From assembly GCA_023238725.1 (NCBI GenBank), contig CM041553.1:14877001-14941000 (forward strand): a stretch of DNA of 64,000 nucleotides. Direction: 5' to 3'. Numbering within the stretch: the first letter of the stretch is position 1; each line of letters starts with the position of its first letter. The translations under genes and the position numbers were made by a program. Shown piece after piece: positions 21,669-32,571 of this stretch. Source of the stretch: Scortum barcoo (taxonomy: Eukaryota; Chordata; Actinopteri; Centrarchiformes; Terapontidae). A model generated the notes under the pieces. It did no database searches. It was not told the origin of the DNA and saw nothing but the letters and a program-made list of their open reading frames with translations.

Positions 21669-24600
21669 TCACTCCTCTCGTGTGCTCTGTACCATTGAAT
21701 ACTTCTTGCAGGGGTTCTTAAGGCATGCAGGGGGCCAGGTGATGGGCCAGCTGTAAGAGCATGGCACCGAGGTTTGGACGTTCCTCTCCAGGAAGTTAAA
21801 CAGTGGGTTCCACCAGGTGTTGGTGAGGTAGTTGTTGGGTGAGCATTTCAGAGTCTGCCGAGAAAATGAAATGAATCCTTTAAAAGATAGTATTTATTTT
21901 CCAATACATTACCTTCAATATAGGCATAAAAGCTCATGTCTGCTGCTGACAAAAAGGCTAAACTCGCCATGAATTCTTTTTGTTGTAATGTGACTTATTA
22001 TGTGATTTATCTGATTTAAAAGTTGCTTACGGTGTGTTTGCATGTTAGATATTTCTGGTAACCACTTATCAAGGAGAAGCACATAGACCCTCTGTTTTAC
22101 TCATATCAAAGGAAGGGATTGCATTTTTAAAAAGTATGTTTTAAAACATTGCTCACATGTACATTCAACAGTTTATGCTTACTTTAATTATTCCTACTGT
22201 CCATACTGAAAATTGGTCCGTGCAAGTTAAGTTTACCTTAAGTGAACATGAGGTTTCAACAAGTCTAATTTTTTTTCTTTTTAGAATGTAATGTTTTGTT
22301 TCATCCATTTCCATGTAAAGTGGTGGGATTTTAATGACTGTAATTAGGTCATTCCTGTTATGCAGAAACATTCTGAACTTGAAAGAAAAAATACGTTTTT
22401 TCATGCTTTTTGCATTATATAAGAATAGTGACTTGTTTAACTGTCAGGAAAACATACTGGCCGATGTCAGGAACTTAAATAATAATAATTATGGGTGGAT
22501 TGTTCACATATGGGCAGTGTAGGTTTTCCTTTCCCTTTTAAAGTCAAAGTTTAAGGACATATACATGGTTGTCATTATCATCTAAATGTTAAGTATACAA
22601 TAGTACAATAACACAATATACAATATTAGACTGTTAATATTAGGTGTCCCTTATCCCATCAAGTTATTTTTTGTTCCTTGAATAATAACAAAACCATTAC
22701 TGATAAGTAGAATGTGTCCTGTTTATTTAGAAGGCAAGTTAAACCCTGCTTAAATTATACTGATGTATTTAATCCACAAATAGTTGTCAAAATACATGGT
22801 TAATACATACACATACATGAAATAATACAATATTTAATTTCTGCATTTTCTATTAGAATTTTGACCCATTTAGCTTCATGTTCTTTAGTCTATAAGCTTA
22901 ACAGGGTAGAAATTTTGTGAGCCTTAACTGTGTGAGTAATCTGTATTTAGCTAGTTAACCTTCTCCACATGAACCGCACTTTTATAACTGTATGAAATAT
23001 GTTTTTAAATTCTTTTTTTTCTTCAAAATTTAGCCTAACCTGACTTTTCTGCCTTTGAGTTTCCTCCAAAATACAATGTCACTTCCTGAAAATGAATTAA
23101 ATAATTTGATATGGTCTATAAAATTATTAAAGAATTTATTCCATATTTTATCGTTTCATGATTTGTAGTTCAATGTACATATGGGAACTTGATAATTATT
23201 ATAACACAGACTTGAAAAATCCTTTAACACTCTTGCGTGTATGAATATGATTTGTAAACCGATAAATTAATTTAAACTGACTGCCATTTTGAAAGTATGT
23301 GGTGTTCCCTCTCATAGTGTGGACAAATATACAAACTATACAAATCACTGTCTTTATTTAACTTAAAATAATCTAAATAGAGGAACTGAAAAACAACATC
23401 ATATTTATACTGAAATAAGCAGCCAGTGCTTTTTTAAAATTACTTTTATCTTTATTGGAAAATTGTGGTGAATGTGTTAAGTATGTTCACCATGTGATTA
23501 ACGCTGAAAGTAAAAATAAAAAAGAAAAATTATTTTGCTTGGTACACTTTATCAACTGTCTGTCTATTTTTGGGCAGTAGAGGGGGTAGTTCACCATGTT
23601 GAAAAGCTTTACTGACTGTTTGAAGAAACGACATTGTGACGCAAAGTCTAAAAACACACTTTGTACTTACTGTAAGTATATAATTATACGTAAAATATAG
23701 ATAATTAGCGTTAAACAGAAACTGTAATACATTCTTATGTTGGCATGTAACATATAGCTGGAACACTTGAGGTAAACTTTGAACAAAATACAGCCATGTG
23801 TCACTAGACAGACAGTAAAACCCTTCATTCATAATGATTAATGGGTAATAAGGTTCAATGAGAGGGGAGCCTTCAGCTCTGAAAGCTTTTTTTTTTTCCT
23901 CTTGCATTCCAACACACACACACGCACATACACACAAGCAGCCACCCAGTATTCATCTGTGTGTTCAGACCTGTAAGTTGGCCATGGTGTGGTACCACCA
24001 GAACAGGCGGGAGGTGATAAAATAGGCTACGACCACATCCACACTGTAGTGCTCATGTGCCACCAAGATGCATACCACACCCACGGCACTCAGCAGCCAG
24101 CACATCAGATGGTACCACCAAAACGACCGTGGCGAATCTTGAGAGAGAGGGAAAGGGAAGTGAGAGTGTTGGCAATATTTATGACAAGATCCATATGTGG
24201 TCTGTTACTCCATGTCTCCACTGTCAAAAAGTGGCAGTCTGTAGCATTTCAGTGCAATATGACAAGAACAGAGGGACAAACAGGGCTACAGAACATGGTA
24301 AAAGGAAAAACTCCGCTGAAAATGAATATATATCCAGCAACAAACAGCTTTACAACATATACAACATATCTGGAAACAAATAATACAAGTAATTGAGTTT
24401 TAAAAGGAAAAAAATCTAATAGTGGAAACACACATCACTTATCTGTATCCTATTAGTCTCAGTGAAGTCTATGTGTTCATATATTATTCATGGCAAACTT
24501 ACATAAATGATTCCATACAGAGCAACAAACAAGAGTCGCCAGAGTACTCACACTCTTTGATGAACAGGTAGGTGAGAGTGAGCATCACAGTGTGTCCGCT

Positions 24601-26750
24601 GTAGAGGAAGTCTCCGCACAAGAGATGGGAGCTGGTAATAGACAGACCCCCACCTGAGACCAGTCGCAAAATTCGCTGGATTTTTGCCTGAGAGTCTCCG
24701 TGCAGCTGACAAAGAGAGAGAAAGAGAGAACAGGAAGTGGACTTAAAGAGGGAAAAATAGATGAGCGCTGGATCAGCCGCAATGTAAGGGCTGAGACTAA
24801 TGATTATTTCCATAATAAGTTCATTTTTCTAGTGCTCTTTTCAATTAATCAATCATTAACTCAGCCAAAAGAAATGTAGAAAAAAACACATAGTATTTTT
24901 TCAGCAAGTTGGTGCTGTCATTCAAAATTTTCTGCTGATCTTTTCCACTTAAAGTAGTTTGGTCATTTACAGGAATGAGAAATGTGCAGTCACAATGAAC
25001 AGGAATAGAAAGAACTGAAATATTGACAGTTTGACAATATCATCAGCTGCACATTATCGAATCTTGTGCTTTTGTGCCTAAGGTTAACTAATGTCTTACA
25101 AGCACCTAAAGCCTTACATACTTGGTCCACAACATTTCAAAATCTCGGGAGCAAAACACCTCCAAACTGTCTGAGTTCTGATTCTTTTGCCCTGCGCAGC
25201 CCAGTAAACTGCTGCCAGGAGCATGTTTTTGATCAAACACTGATGCACCTCAATATTGTTGGTGTCCTGAGGCAGTAAAGAGTCAAAATGGCTTTTTTAT
25301 AACTGCCTCTCCTGCGTGGCTCTGCAAAATGAGTCCTAGAGGGTGCGTGGGAGTACATGGCTGAGCAACAACAGCTGATACTCGCTCTGATGTTTTTGCG
25401 TGCTACTCACCTTTGGAGCACAGGTCATATGCATGCCAGGTACAGGCAGGGTGGTGATGTACATGGTGACACAGCGGTACAAGTATAGGGTGCCGATGAG
25501 GAAGAAGAACCGCCTGCTTGCTATTGATCTGCAAATGGACGATATTGGAGTCACAATTGAGTGATACATAAATGTTGTTGTCTCATGAATATGCTGTACT
25601 ACTTCTTATTAAACTACAAAATGTTGGAGACTGTTGTACAGTCAGCATGTTGTACAGTGTGAGGGCTCCTGCTCCGCTGGTTAAATAGAGTTTGAACCAG
25701 ACTACATAATGACACACACAAATCCTCTGTAAAATGCTGTAACAATATTATAAATATTGCTGATGATTTTTTGGAATTTCTAAAATCATTTAGTTCTTTC
25801 TATATCTTTATTCTCACAAGCAAATGGCCAAATATGCATGATTTCATGATTAAAGTTTAATTTAGCTAAAAGCTGCTTTCTAATCTCTGCTGAAAGGTCA
25901 TACAGAGAAAAGTCCACCGTAGGAAAGACAGAAATACAATTTCATCACTGACAGTTGCCTCGATGGGCTATATTTTGATGCACTTCCTGAGTAACAGGCA
26001 GAGACAAGCATTGCATAAACAAGTTACAACACATATCCACTACTAACACTACTTCACGAAATACAAAAAGTAGAAACTGTTGCCTGAACACCTTCTCCTG
26101 CAGTGAAATTAAAATTTCACCTCCATTTTAGGTTTTTTTCCAAGACAGTCTCAAGTTGATGCTACATTATAAAAATGACTCTGATGTTAGTCTGTATTAG
26201 TCCTGTTAACAAACCCCATGAAAAACAATACAGAAAATACAAAATATCTCCAGATTTATCCTTGAAGCTTAAAGAAAACTATGTGTGCCATAGGTACTTA
26301 CTTGTATCTGAAGAAGAACAACTGGATCAACCAAATGGCCAGCAGCACCATGCCATTAATCTCTGTCACAGTAAATGCCCAGTTGACTCTGTCAATATAG
26401 TCAAAAAACTTATCGGGAAGAGGCGGGCTGCTTTCTTTGGGCGGGACCCTCTCGTGGACTACAGTGATGACGACTGTGGTCAGGATCAAGTTAAAACCAG
26501 CATAAAAGAAGGCGATTACTGTCTTCCACCACTCCATGGGCAGACGATTGGCCTTTGTCTCTGGCACAGAGATCTTCACATAGTCGTTATGCCTCCCTAT
26601 GCCTTTCCGAAAGCCCCTCTTTGCATCTTCTCCACCTGGGGTGTGGACAGGACAAGTTTTACTGGTGCTGGGCACAGCACTGCCCTCCATTCCTGGGTTC
26701 AGATTATGAGTGGCAGAGTCTCTTGCATCTGCAAGCTCCTGTGATGCCAT
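21669..26750 (-). CDS. sgms2: Sgms2, sphingomyelin synthase 2
   Basis: Transfers phosphocholine from phosphatidylcholine to ceramide, giving sphingomyelin and diacylglycerol, mainly at the plasma membrane. Five coding exons on the minus strand: 26750-26302, 25528-25411, 24705-24552, 24137-23971, 21854-21669. They total 1074 nt (357 aa; human 365), all GT-AG and phase-consistent. The N-terminus has no SAM domain, which separates it from Sgms1. The conserved block starts at MEWWK and contains HERVPPKE and PPLPDKFFDYIDR. Six hydrophobic segments follow. The lipid-phosphatase-type triad is visible: His227 in YSGHTV, His270 and Asp274 in AHEHYSVD. The C-terminal tail ends in CKKYS then MVQSTREE, with Cys328, Cys340 and Cys345; human SMS2 has a further palmitoylated Cys where this protein has Ser329. 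The ATG at 26750 is the first in frame after the exon's acceptor (exon starts 26806). A 21-codon uORF overlaps the start. Identification is secure. Confidence 0.95.
24785..24895. repeat. possible fragment of an AT-rich DNA-transposon-like repeat (sgms2 intron)
   Basis: GGCTGAGACTAATGATTAT at the left and AATTAATCAATCATTAACTC about 60 bp later resemble the termini of the element at 33253-33586 (form GGCTGCAACTAATGATTATTTTC...). This is a fragment at best. Confidence 0.3.
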
Positions 26751-26769
26751 GGGTGCCTGCACTGTCCAT
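26704..26769 (-). promoter_or_regulatory. upstream ORF overlapping the sgms2 start codon
   Basis: An ATG at 26769-26767, 19 nt before the sgms2 ATG, opens a 21-codon frame (beginning MDSAGTHGIT) that ends with TAA at 26706-26704, inside the main coding sequence and out of frame. If the 5' UTR includes this exon from 26806, initiation here would reduce Sgms2 output. The uATG context is weak at -3 (T), with G at +4. Confidence 0.5.
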
Positions 26770-27483
26770 CCACAGACACCGCTCCTCTGGGTTGGGGCTT
26801 TTTAGGCTGCCATGAGAAGAAACAAAAGGTTGGAAACTGACAAACACTTACGTTTGGGGTGCACAAGCATACTTTTATCATTTACACTAGGTAGAAAAGC
26901 ACATAAGTAAATAAGTACTGCTTGGTTGCATTATGAGTGCTGAATCAATATGATGAGAAGCAAGAGGGGAGATGAACTACTGTTTACTTTTGCTTTCACT
27001 CTTCCTTATCTAGGGGTTATCAAAGCAGGAGATTTTATTAATACAAACAACTTCCACTGGTTTCAAATGTCCATTCAGACTGAAAAGCTATTTTTGAGGG
27101 TATAGCATCTACTCTAGATCCATCTACTCTAGATGTGGTTGTATGAGTTAACGCTGCATGTTATATTTTCCTTTCACTGGGCATTCACCAGAACCACTGT
27201 GACAGTCTTCTGTTTGGACATCCAGTCAGACTCTTATTTTGGGCCTTCCAAAGTCTTTCCGCCACACTGCTTTTGGCTTTTTTGACTTTGTCCTTGACAA
27301 GCAGCTGCTATGGTCACAGCAGTCCTCATGGTCTAACATTATCTGTTTGCTCGTTATAAAGGTTTCAAGAACCCTAGAATTTACATACTAACCCATTTTG
27401 CTAACCACTTGAGGGACTTCATGTCAATGTTGGCTTAAAAGGGCATCACCAATGTACAAACTCCATCTATCACTATGAGGCTA

Positions 27484-27630
27484 ATCAAGAATCTTTATTG
27501 TCATCGTGTTTTCACAAAATGAAATTAAGATTTGGTGACTTCCAGCTTTAAACATAAATATATGTAAAAATATGTAATATGTACCTAAAGATTAAGCTAA
27601 GCTAAGCTAAGCTAAACTAAACTTAAAACT
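27484..27630 (-). repeat. LINE-like 3' tail plus AGCTA-type pentanucleotide repeat
   Basis: On the minus strand: AATTTCATTTTGTGAAAA, then CACGATGACAATAAAGATTC. This is the same kind of 3' end as at 16640-16852, in opposite orientation. It is flanked by about five copies of a CTAAG/AGCTA pentanucleotide (27593-27619). Confidence 0.5.
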
Positions 27631-30600
27631 AAAACTAATGGGTGCATTGTTGGGAGCTAGAGGTGACTGATCAGTAATCACACCTAGAAGACAAACAGAG
27701 CTGGAGACTAGCTTGTATGATGTTTGTTGTTTGTTGCTGGGCTCTTGTCAGCTAATGACTTGAGAGAGCACTACAGCAATGACCATTTTCATTCTTTCAT
27801 GTCTAAAAGGCCTCTGGTCCCTTTAACAGCTCCATTAATGGATTTCAGGATGCTGCTATCCGCCCTGAAATGCATCACAATAAATGTCATCTGGGATGCA
27901 CACAGAATGGTAGGTTTACTTTGGAGACAAACCTGGCACTGTGACAAAAGGAGGGATAGAAATAGAGCGTGGCTGGATACAAGAGAGCTGCTGAAAGTAT
28001 CAGTTTCCTCATAATCAATTTTTGGGAAAATATCATTACAGTGGAGCAGCAGCTTATAGGAGAATGCCCTCTGACTCACCCAGAGCAGATTCAGCCTCTG
28101 TTATGCAACTGATGGATGGCTACAGAACAAAAAGTCTGACAGACTTTAAGGGGTCATAAGGTGTATTAATACAGACCAAAATGGCAAATAAGATCAACAA
28201 GAGCAGACAAACAATATAAAGCAATTACTATTCCATGTTTTTTTATGTTATTAGTGAGATCACATTGCAGCTTGGTGGTTAGTTTAAATTTAACCAGTCT
28301 ATCTTGTAGCAAAGTGTTTACATCATGCCTGTGAGATGGTGAATGTGTCCTTTGTTTTTTTTTTGGAATCAAACACAAGTCACATTTTTACTTATTACTA
28401 AACAGTTCAGTTTAAAAGTGTGAAGGTGAAGACGTCTGTCCTGTAAGATAAACACGAGGGAGACATCTACAGCAGAGACGAATGCTGCCGCTGCTCCATA
28501 GACTGTGATTAATGAAACACAATGACGGCGCCAGTAGTGATTTAACTGGGCGTTTTCTGATTCACAGTCCTACATTCAAGCTTGTCTGAGTGTTAAAAGT
28601 GACCTAACAGCATCTAACAAGACCTATAAAAGAGGTTGCTGTGTTGTAGTTATCGCCCTCCAAAAACATGCAACCCATGTGGGTGTTTACTGAACTGGTA
28701 CCCCCTCAACAAGACATGGATCGGTTGTTATCTGGTGGATGGATTGTTGAGTGTTTACTTAATTCTTATTAGGTTAGATTAGGAGCAAATGCACATAGTC
28801 ACATTAGGTGTATATACCCATTGAAGAGATGATTTCTTACTCTTTTCAAATCATTGCTCAACTCAAAAACACTGTTTTACTCCTGTTTTACCCCTCCCCT
28901 CATACTGCTGTGTTTCCCCGTCTTACCTCACCATATTCTATATTCTAGATCCCTCTTGAGAGTGTATTCATTAGAGCCTTGTTACATCTTACAAAGGCTC
29001 AGGAAGGTTAGCGTCATGTCTATCTTCAAACTTCATTGTGCACAGATGCAAGTTCAGTAGTTGCTGCGATTCCATCCTTAGAACTTTTTTTTTGTCCACG
29101 TTGGCTAAAAACTAAGTGTGGAGAAGCAAGCCACTACATGCAAGAAAACAGCATAGTAAGGTTGAAAACTCCTGAAAAAATGCGTAAGTGGACCTTTCAA
29201 AGAACAAAAATAAAATTTCTATTTACTTATGGCCACTAAAAGATTGTGATCATGATTAACGGAAACCAGACTATGGGTAGGGGAAGAGATATAAATAAGT
29301 TTCTGGTGTCAAGATTTCTACAAATTCAACAGATAGTATTTGCAAAGGCACATAATGTCACTTGTTGGCAGAATGTAAACACATATAAGTTATCCTAAGC
29401 ATTTGAACAAATGACCAGTGCTGCTGGGTTTTTTTGCGAGGACAGTCAACTACCAATATTTAGGTCTCATATATTCGTGTATCTTTGCGTAATCAAATAC
29501 AGGAGATGGGAGACATTTATTTTCTTATGTCCAGTGTGCAACTGCATTATGGGTGCTACACATGGGAGGTCAGCAGAGTGTCTCCATTAGACTAGTTTTC
29601 CACTGGTCCCCTCCTCCCTAGTGTACAGTGCACAGTGTTTTCCCACCAGTCGGAGCAACCAGGGCTCTAAAGGGATGGGTGGTGATGGAAAACTGGCAGA
29701 AAAACCTATTCCGCATGGTCACAGACTGTAATGGATAACTTGGCTGCCTCCACTCTGCTCTATTTCAAGAGAAGCCACCCAGTTGCCTTGAAGGCTGTAT
29801 TTTACTCCAGGGTTACCAGGGCTTTGACTCCATTTTGGGGCCTTCATAATAACACACTTCTATTGCTGTCCACTCATTTTCTTCTTCACATCATGTGGAT
29901 TGTCTTCATCAAAGGGAGGGTTAAAAATAAGTCACACCAGAAGTGGCCCAGCCCTCTTGGAACGGGTTAGACTACAGAGAGGAGCTAGCTGGATATATGT
30001 TATCAAACTGCATGTTCAGCAGTACATCCTGTTGAGTAATTTGAGTAGTAAGTAAACACCTTGTTTTGAAGATGCTGTTTAGGTAAAGATACTTGGAAAT
30101 ACTTGTGAGAAAGATGTACCTAAAGACAACAGCAATAATAATAAAAGTAAAATGTATGCATAAAATTTGCCCATGGGTGTTATATGATTATGAATTATAG
30201 TACTGAATTGTTAATACTGATGCATTAATGTTAAAGTACTATTTCACTTTTGTAGCTGGTTCAGGTGGAGCTAATTTGAACAACTTTATATTGTAAATGA
30301 GTTGGATATAAAACATTGCATAATCTCATCACAGGTAATCTAAACTCTTAATCTCCAAAGTATTTATTGCTGTCAATTTAATGTAAATGCATCTTTCCCT
30401 CTGGTGTAGTAGTATCAAAGAAGCATGGGAATAAGTAAAGTACAAGTATGGCAAGTAGTGTTTGATTAAATACTTTCTACCACTGATTAGGAGCAGTAGT
30501 AACAGCAGTAGTTTGTGGCAATAGTAGAAGTAGTATTTGTAGAAAAAGTATACTTGTGGGTACATGTTGACAGCATAGTAACAAAAACATTTGAACAATT

Positions 30601-30849
30601 TGTCATAAGTAATAACCCTGACTATTTCACCAGCAAATGATCATTATGTGAATGACAAAGATCAAATATTTGAAACCTTTGGTTTTACCACACTCTTGTT
30701 CACTTCCTCGACTGGATCCCATGACTTCGACATAACACTAGTTCACTGTGCAAAGCTGTTCATCGAAACACACAAATACATATTCTTTGTTGACAGAACA
30801 AATAAATGTTGTTTTTCCTAAAATGACAGAGTTTCATAGCATACAAGGC

Positions 30850-31460
30850 AAAATGGTCACACTGTACATGGAGCCAACCCCACTTTTCTGGATGCCATGA
30901 CCACATGTGGGGTGGATGCTGGCAGTAATGTCAGTTTCAGGACTGGGTGTCTCCTCCGCCTGCCATATATTACAGGGCGGCAGTCACATGTGATGTGTGC
31001 GGCGCAGCTGGTTTTGAAGTTTACTTTTGGGGTGTAACACAGTGGCCCCACAGACAGTGTTAAGCACCATGTTCCATATGAGGCTACTGGGTGGGGCAAC
31101 AGGTCCTTGCACGTCCTGTAATTAAGCCCTCTCATTTTCAGTCAAAGCCGTAACAGTTGGGAATTGACAACTGAATTATTAAAATGGAATTAAACCAAGG
31201 CACAGCTGCCCCACAGCCATTTACAGCCTCTGTACTGGGCATGTATAATTCAGGAATAATGTTTTTAGATTTGCATGGAGACTTCCTATGAGGCAATTTT
31301 CCCATTTATCTCTGCCCATAAGTTGATGCCTCTGATAGATACCCTCATAAAATGCTCTGTAGCCTCTAACTGACACCATCATACCATGAACACAGGCATC
31401 CAGCCAATGCCTAGTGATGATGAAACTTTTTGCATGGTTTAATGCAAATACGTGAGCCCT
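30850..31460. other. high-complexity non-coding block, candidate conserved element
   Basis: Unlike its AT-rich surroundings, this block is compositionally balanced and free of simple repeats. It includes a 92-codon minus-strand frame (30857-31135) rich in Cys, His and Arg without a recognised domain. It lies between sgms2 and papss1. I can only say it looks less decayed than neighbouring DNA; conservation was not tested. Confidence 0.25.
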
Positions 31461-31689
31461 GTCCTACAAATGATTGATCGCGTCTATTAAAAATTCATAA
31501 CCACAGTGTATTTCTGTATCTGTGAGCAAGATTTTTTTTTTAACAAAAAGGAAAAATTGAATGTCATCAGGAGTATAAAATCCAGTCCTGCTATCAAGAA
31601 CCACGCATTAATGCCAACAGGTAACCTGTCAGGCACATGACAATGACAAGTATCTACAGTCACATGTTGCACAGTTTCCAGCATCCTAC

Positions 31690-31790
31690 CTGCCTCGCTC
31701 GGGGCCTCCTGGTGCCTCTTCCTGTACTTGCAGTTCCTTGAATCCCTGATGCTGCGCCCTGTCTGATCGCTCAGGCTGGTCTGCTATATT
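31690..31790 (-). other. sgms2: possible non-coding first exon of sgms2
   Basis: On the minus strand a GC-rich segment ends in CGAGGCAG followed by a donor-like GTAGGA (exon end at 31690). It lies upstream of sgms2 in a GC-richer patch beside a GA repeat (31818-31838). The sgms2 ATG exon begins with an acceptor at 26807-26808, so an upstream leader exon must exist. This is one candidate; the left boundary here is arbitrary. Confidence 0.28.
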
Positions 31791-32166
31791 ACGCGACAGT
31801 GGCTCTCGCTTTTTGAGAGAGAGAGAGAGAGAAAGAGAGCAGCTCCTCCCAGCAGCCCCACATCCTGCTCAGATGCATCCAGCCTCCTGCATCCAGCCTC
31901 CCGCCTCGCATCACCCCCTCTAATCCGGAGGACCCATCCTGTAATAAAGGCCAGCATCGCCCTGTAACTCCCATTTTAAAATAGGTGCCCTGTAATGTTT
32001 AAACACAGCGGAAGGAGCAGGGTAATTTAATGTTTGTGGGTTTATCATGGAGACAAAACATTTTTTTTACTGTTTTATAAAATGTGAATTAAAGTGTGTT
32101 TTTTTTTAAGTCATGAGCCTTTCATAAATAGTTCTGTTTTTATTTTCAACACATTAATTAATCTTT

Positions 32167-32186
32167 AAAAAAAAAAAAAAAAAAGT

Positions 32187-32217
<31 letters not shown>
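32167..32217. repeat. poly-A run and (TTTA)n microsatellite
   Basis: A run of about 18 A (32167-32184) is followed by about eight TTTA units up to 32217. It lies between sgms2 and papss1, about 350 bp before the papss1 ATG. Confidence 0.9.
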
Positions 32218-32388
32218 GAGGACTGATTTTTCATGTAACTGCGAAGCTTTCCGAGCGCTGGTTTCGGATCAGTTGTCATCCAGTCGGTCTCTGAGCTGAC
32301 GGACGATGAAGGAACAAAAACTGACACCAGATCAGTTTCTTTTTTTTTTCCTCCACCGGGCAGAGGAAATGCGTCACTCCTCCGCCGG

Positions 32389-32396
32389 TGACGTGG
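32389..32396 (+). promoter_or_regulatory. TGACGTGG (UPRE/CRE-like) in the papss1 promoter
   Basis: TGACGTGG lies 176 bp upstream of the papss1 ATG in a GC-rich, TATA-less promoter. A TGCGTCA half-site is at 32370-32376. The octamer matches the ATF6/XBP1 unfolded-protein-response element core. Motif evidence only. Confidence 0.35.
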
Positions 32397-32571
32397 CTCT
32401 TCCCGGTTGTTGCGCCAGGCTCCTCCACTCACCGGAGATACCTGTGCTCCGCTAGAAAAACAAACACACACACACAACACAAACAAACTAACCGACAGCT
32501 GAGCTGCTGGCGTTTTCTTTGTGTGTGTGTTTTTTCTTTTTTTTTAAACGCCGGTTGAGTCCGCCGCAGCC

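Larger units (their letters stand above)
26807..31689. other. sgms2 5' region, no coding gene seen
   Basis: About 5 kb between the first sgms2 coding exon and a possible non-coding exon near 31.69 kb. It is probably intronic to sgms2. It holds a LINE-like tail with an AGCTA-type tandem repeat (27484-27630), a 15-bp tandem duplication (27106-27135, unit CATCTACTCTAGATC/G), and a high-complexity block (30850-31460). Open frames up to 96 codons show no domains. Confidence 0.45.

Noticed and set aside
23530..23937. 135-codon minus-strand open frame in sgms2 intron
   Set aside because: It lies in the intron between coding exons 4 and 5, starts in a CA-repeat-derived Cys/Val stretch and shows no domain.
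26175..26744. 189-codon plus-strand open frame
   Set aside because: It lies antisense to the first sgms2 coding exon and continues into intron; it has no domain and is explained by the sgms2 coding strand.
27106..27135. 15-bp tandem duplication
   Set aside because: Two copies only, no nearby feature; ordinary replication slippage.
30857..31135. 92-codon minus-strand frame
   Set aside because: Cys/His/Arg-rich but without a zinc-finger spacing or other domain. Treated as part of a non-coding block.
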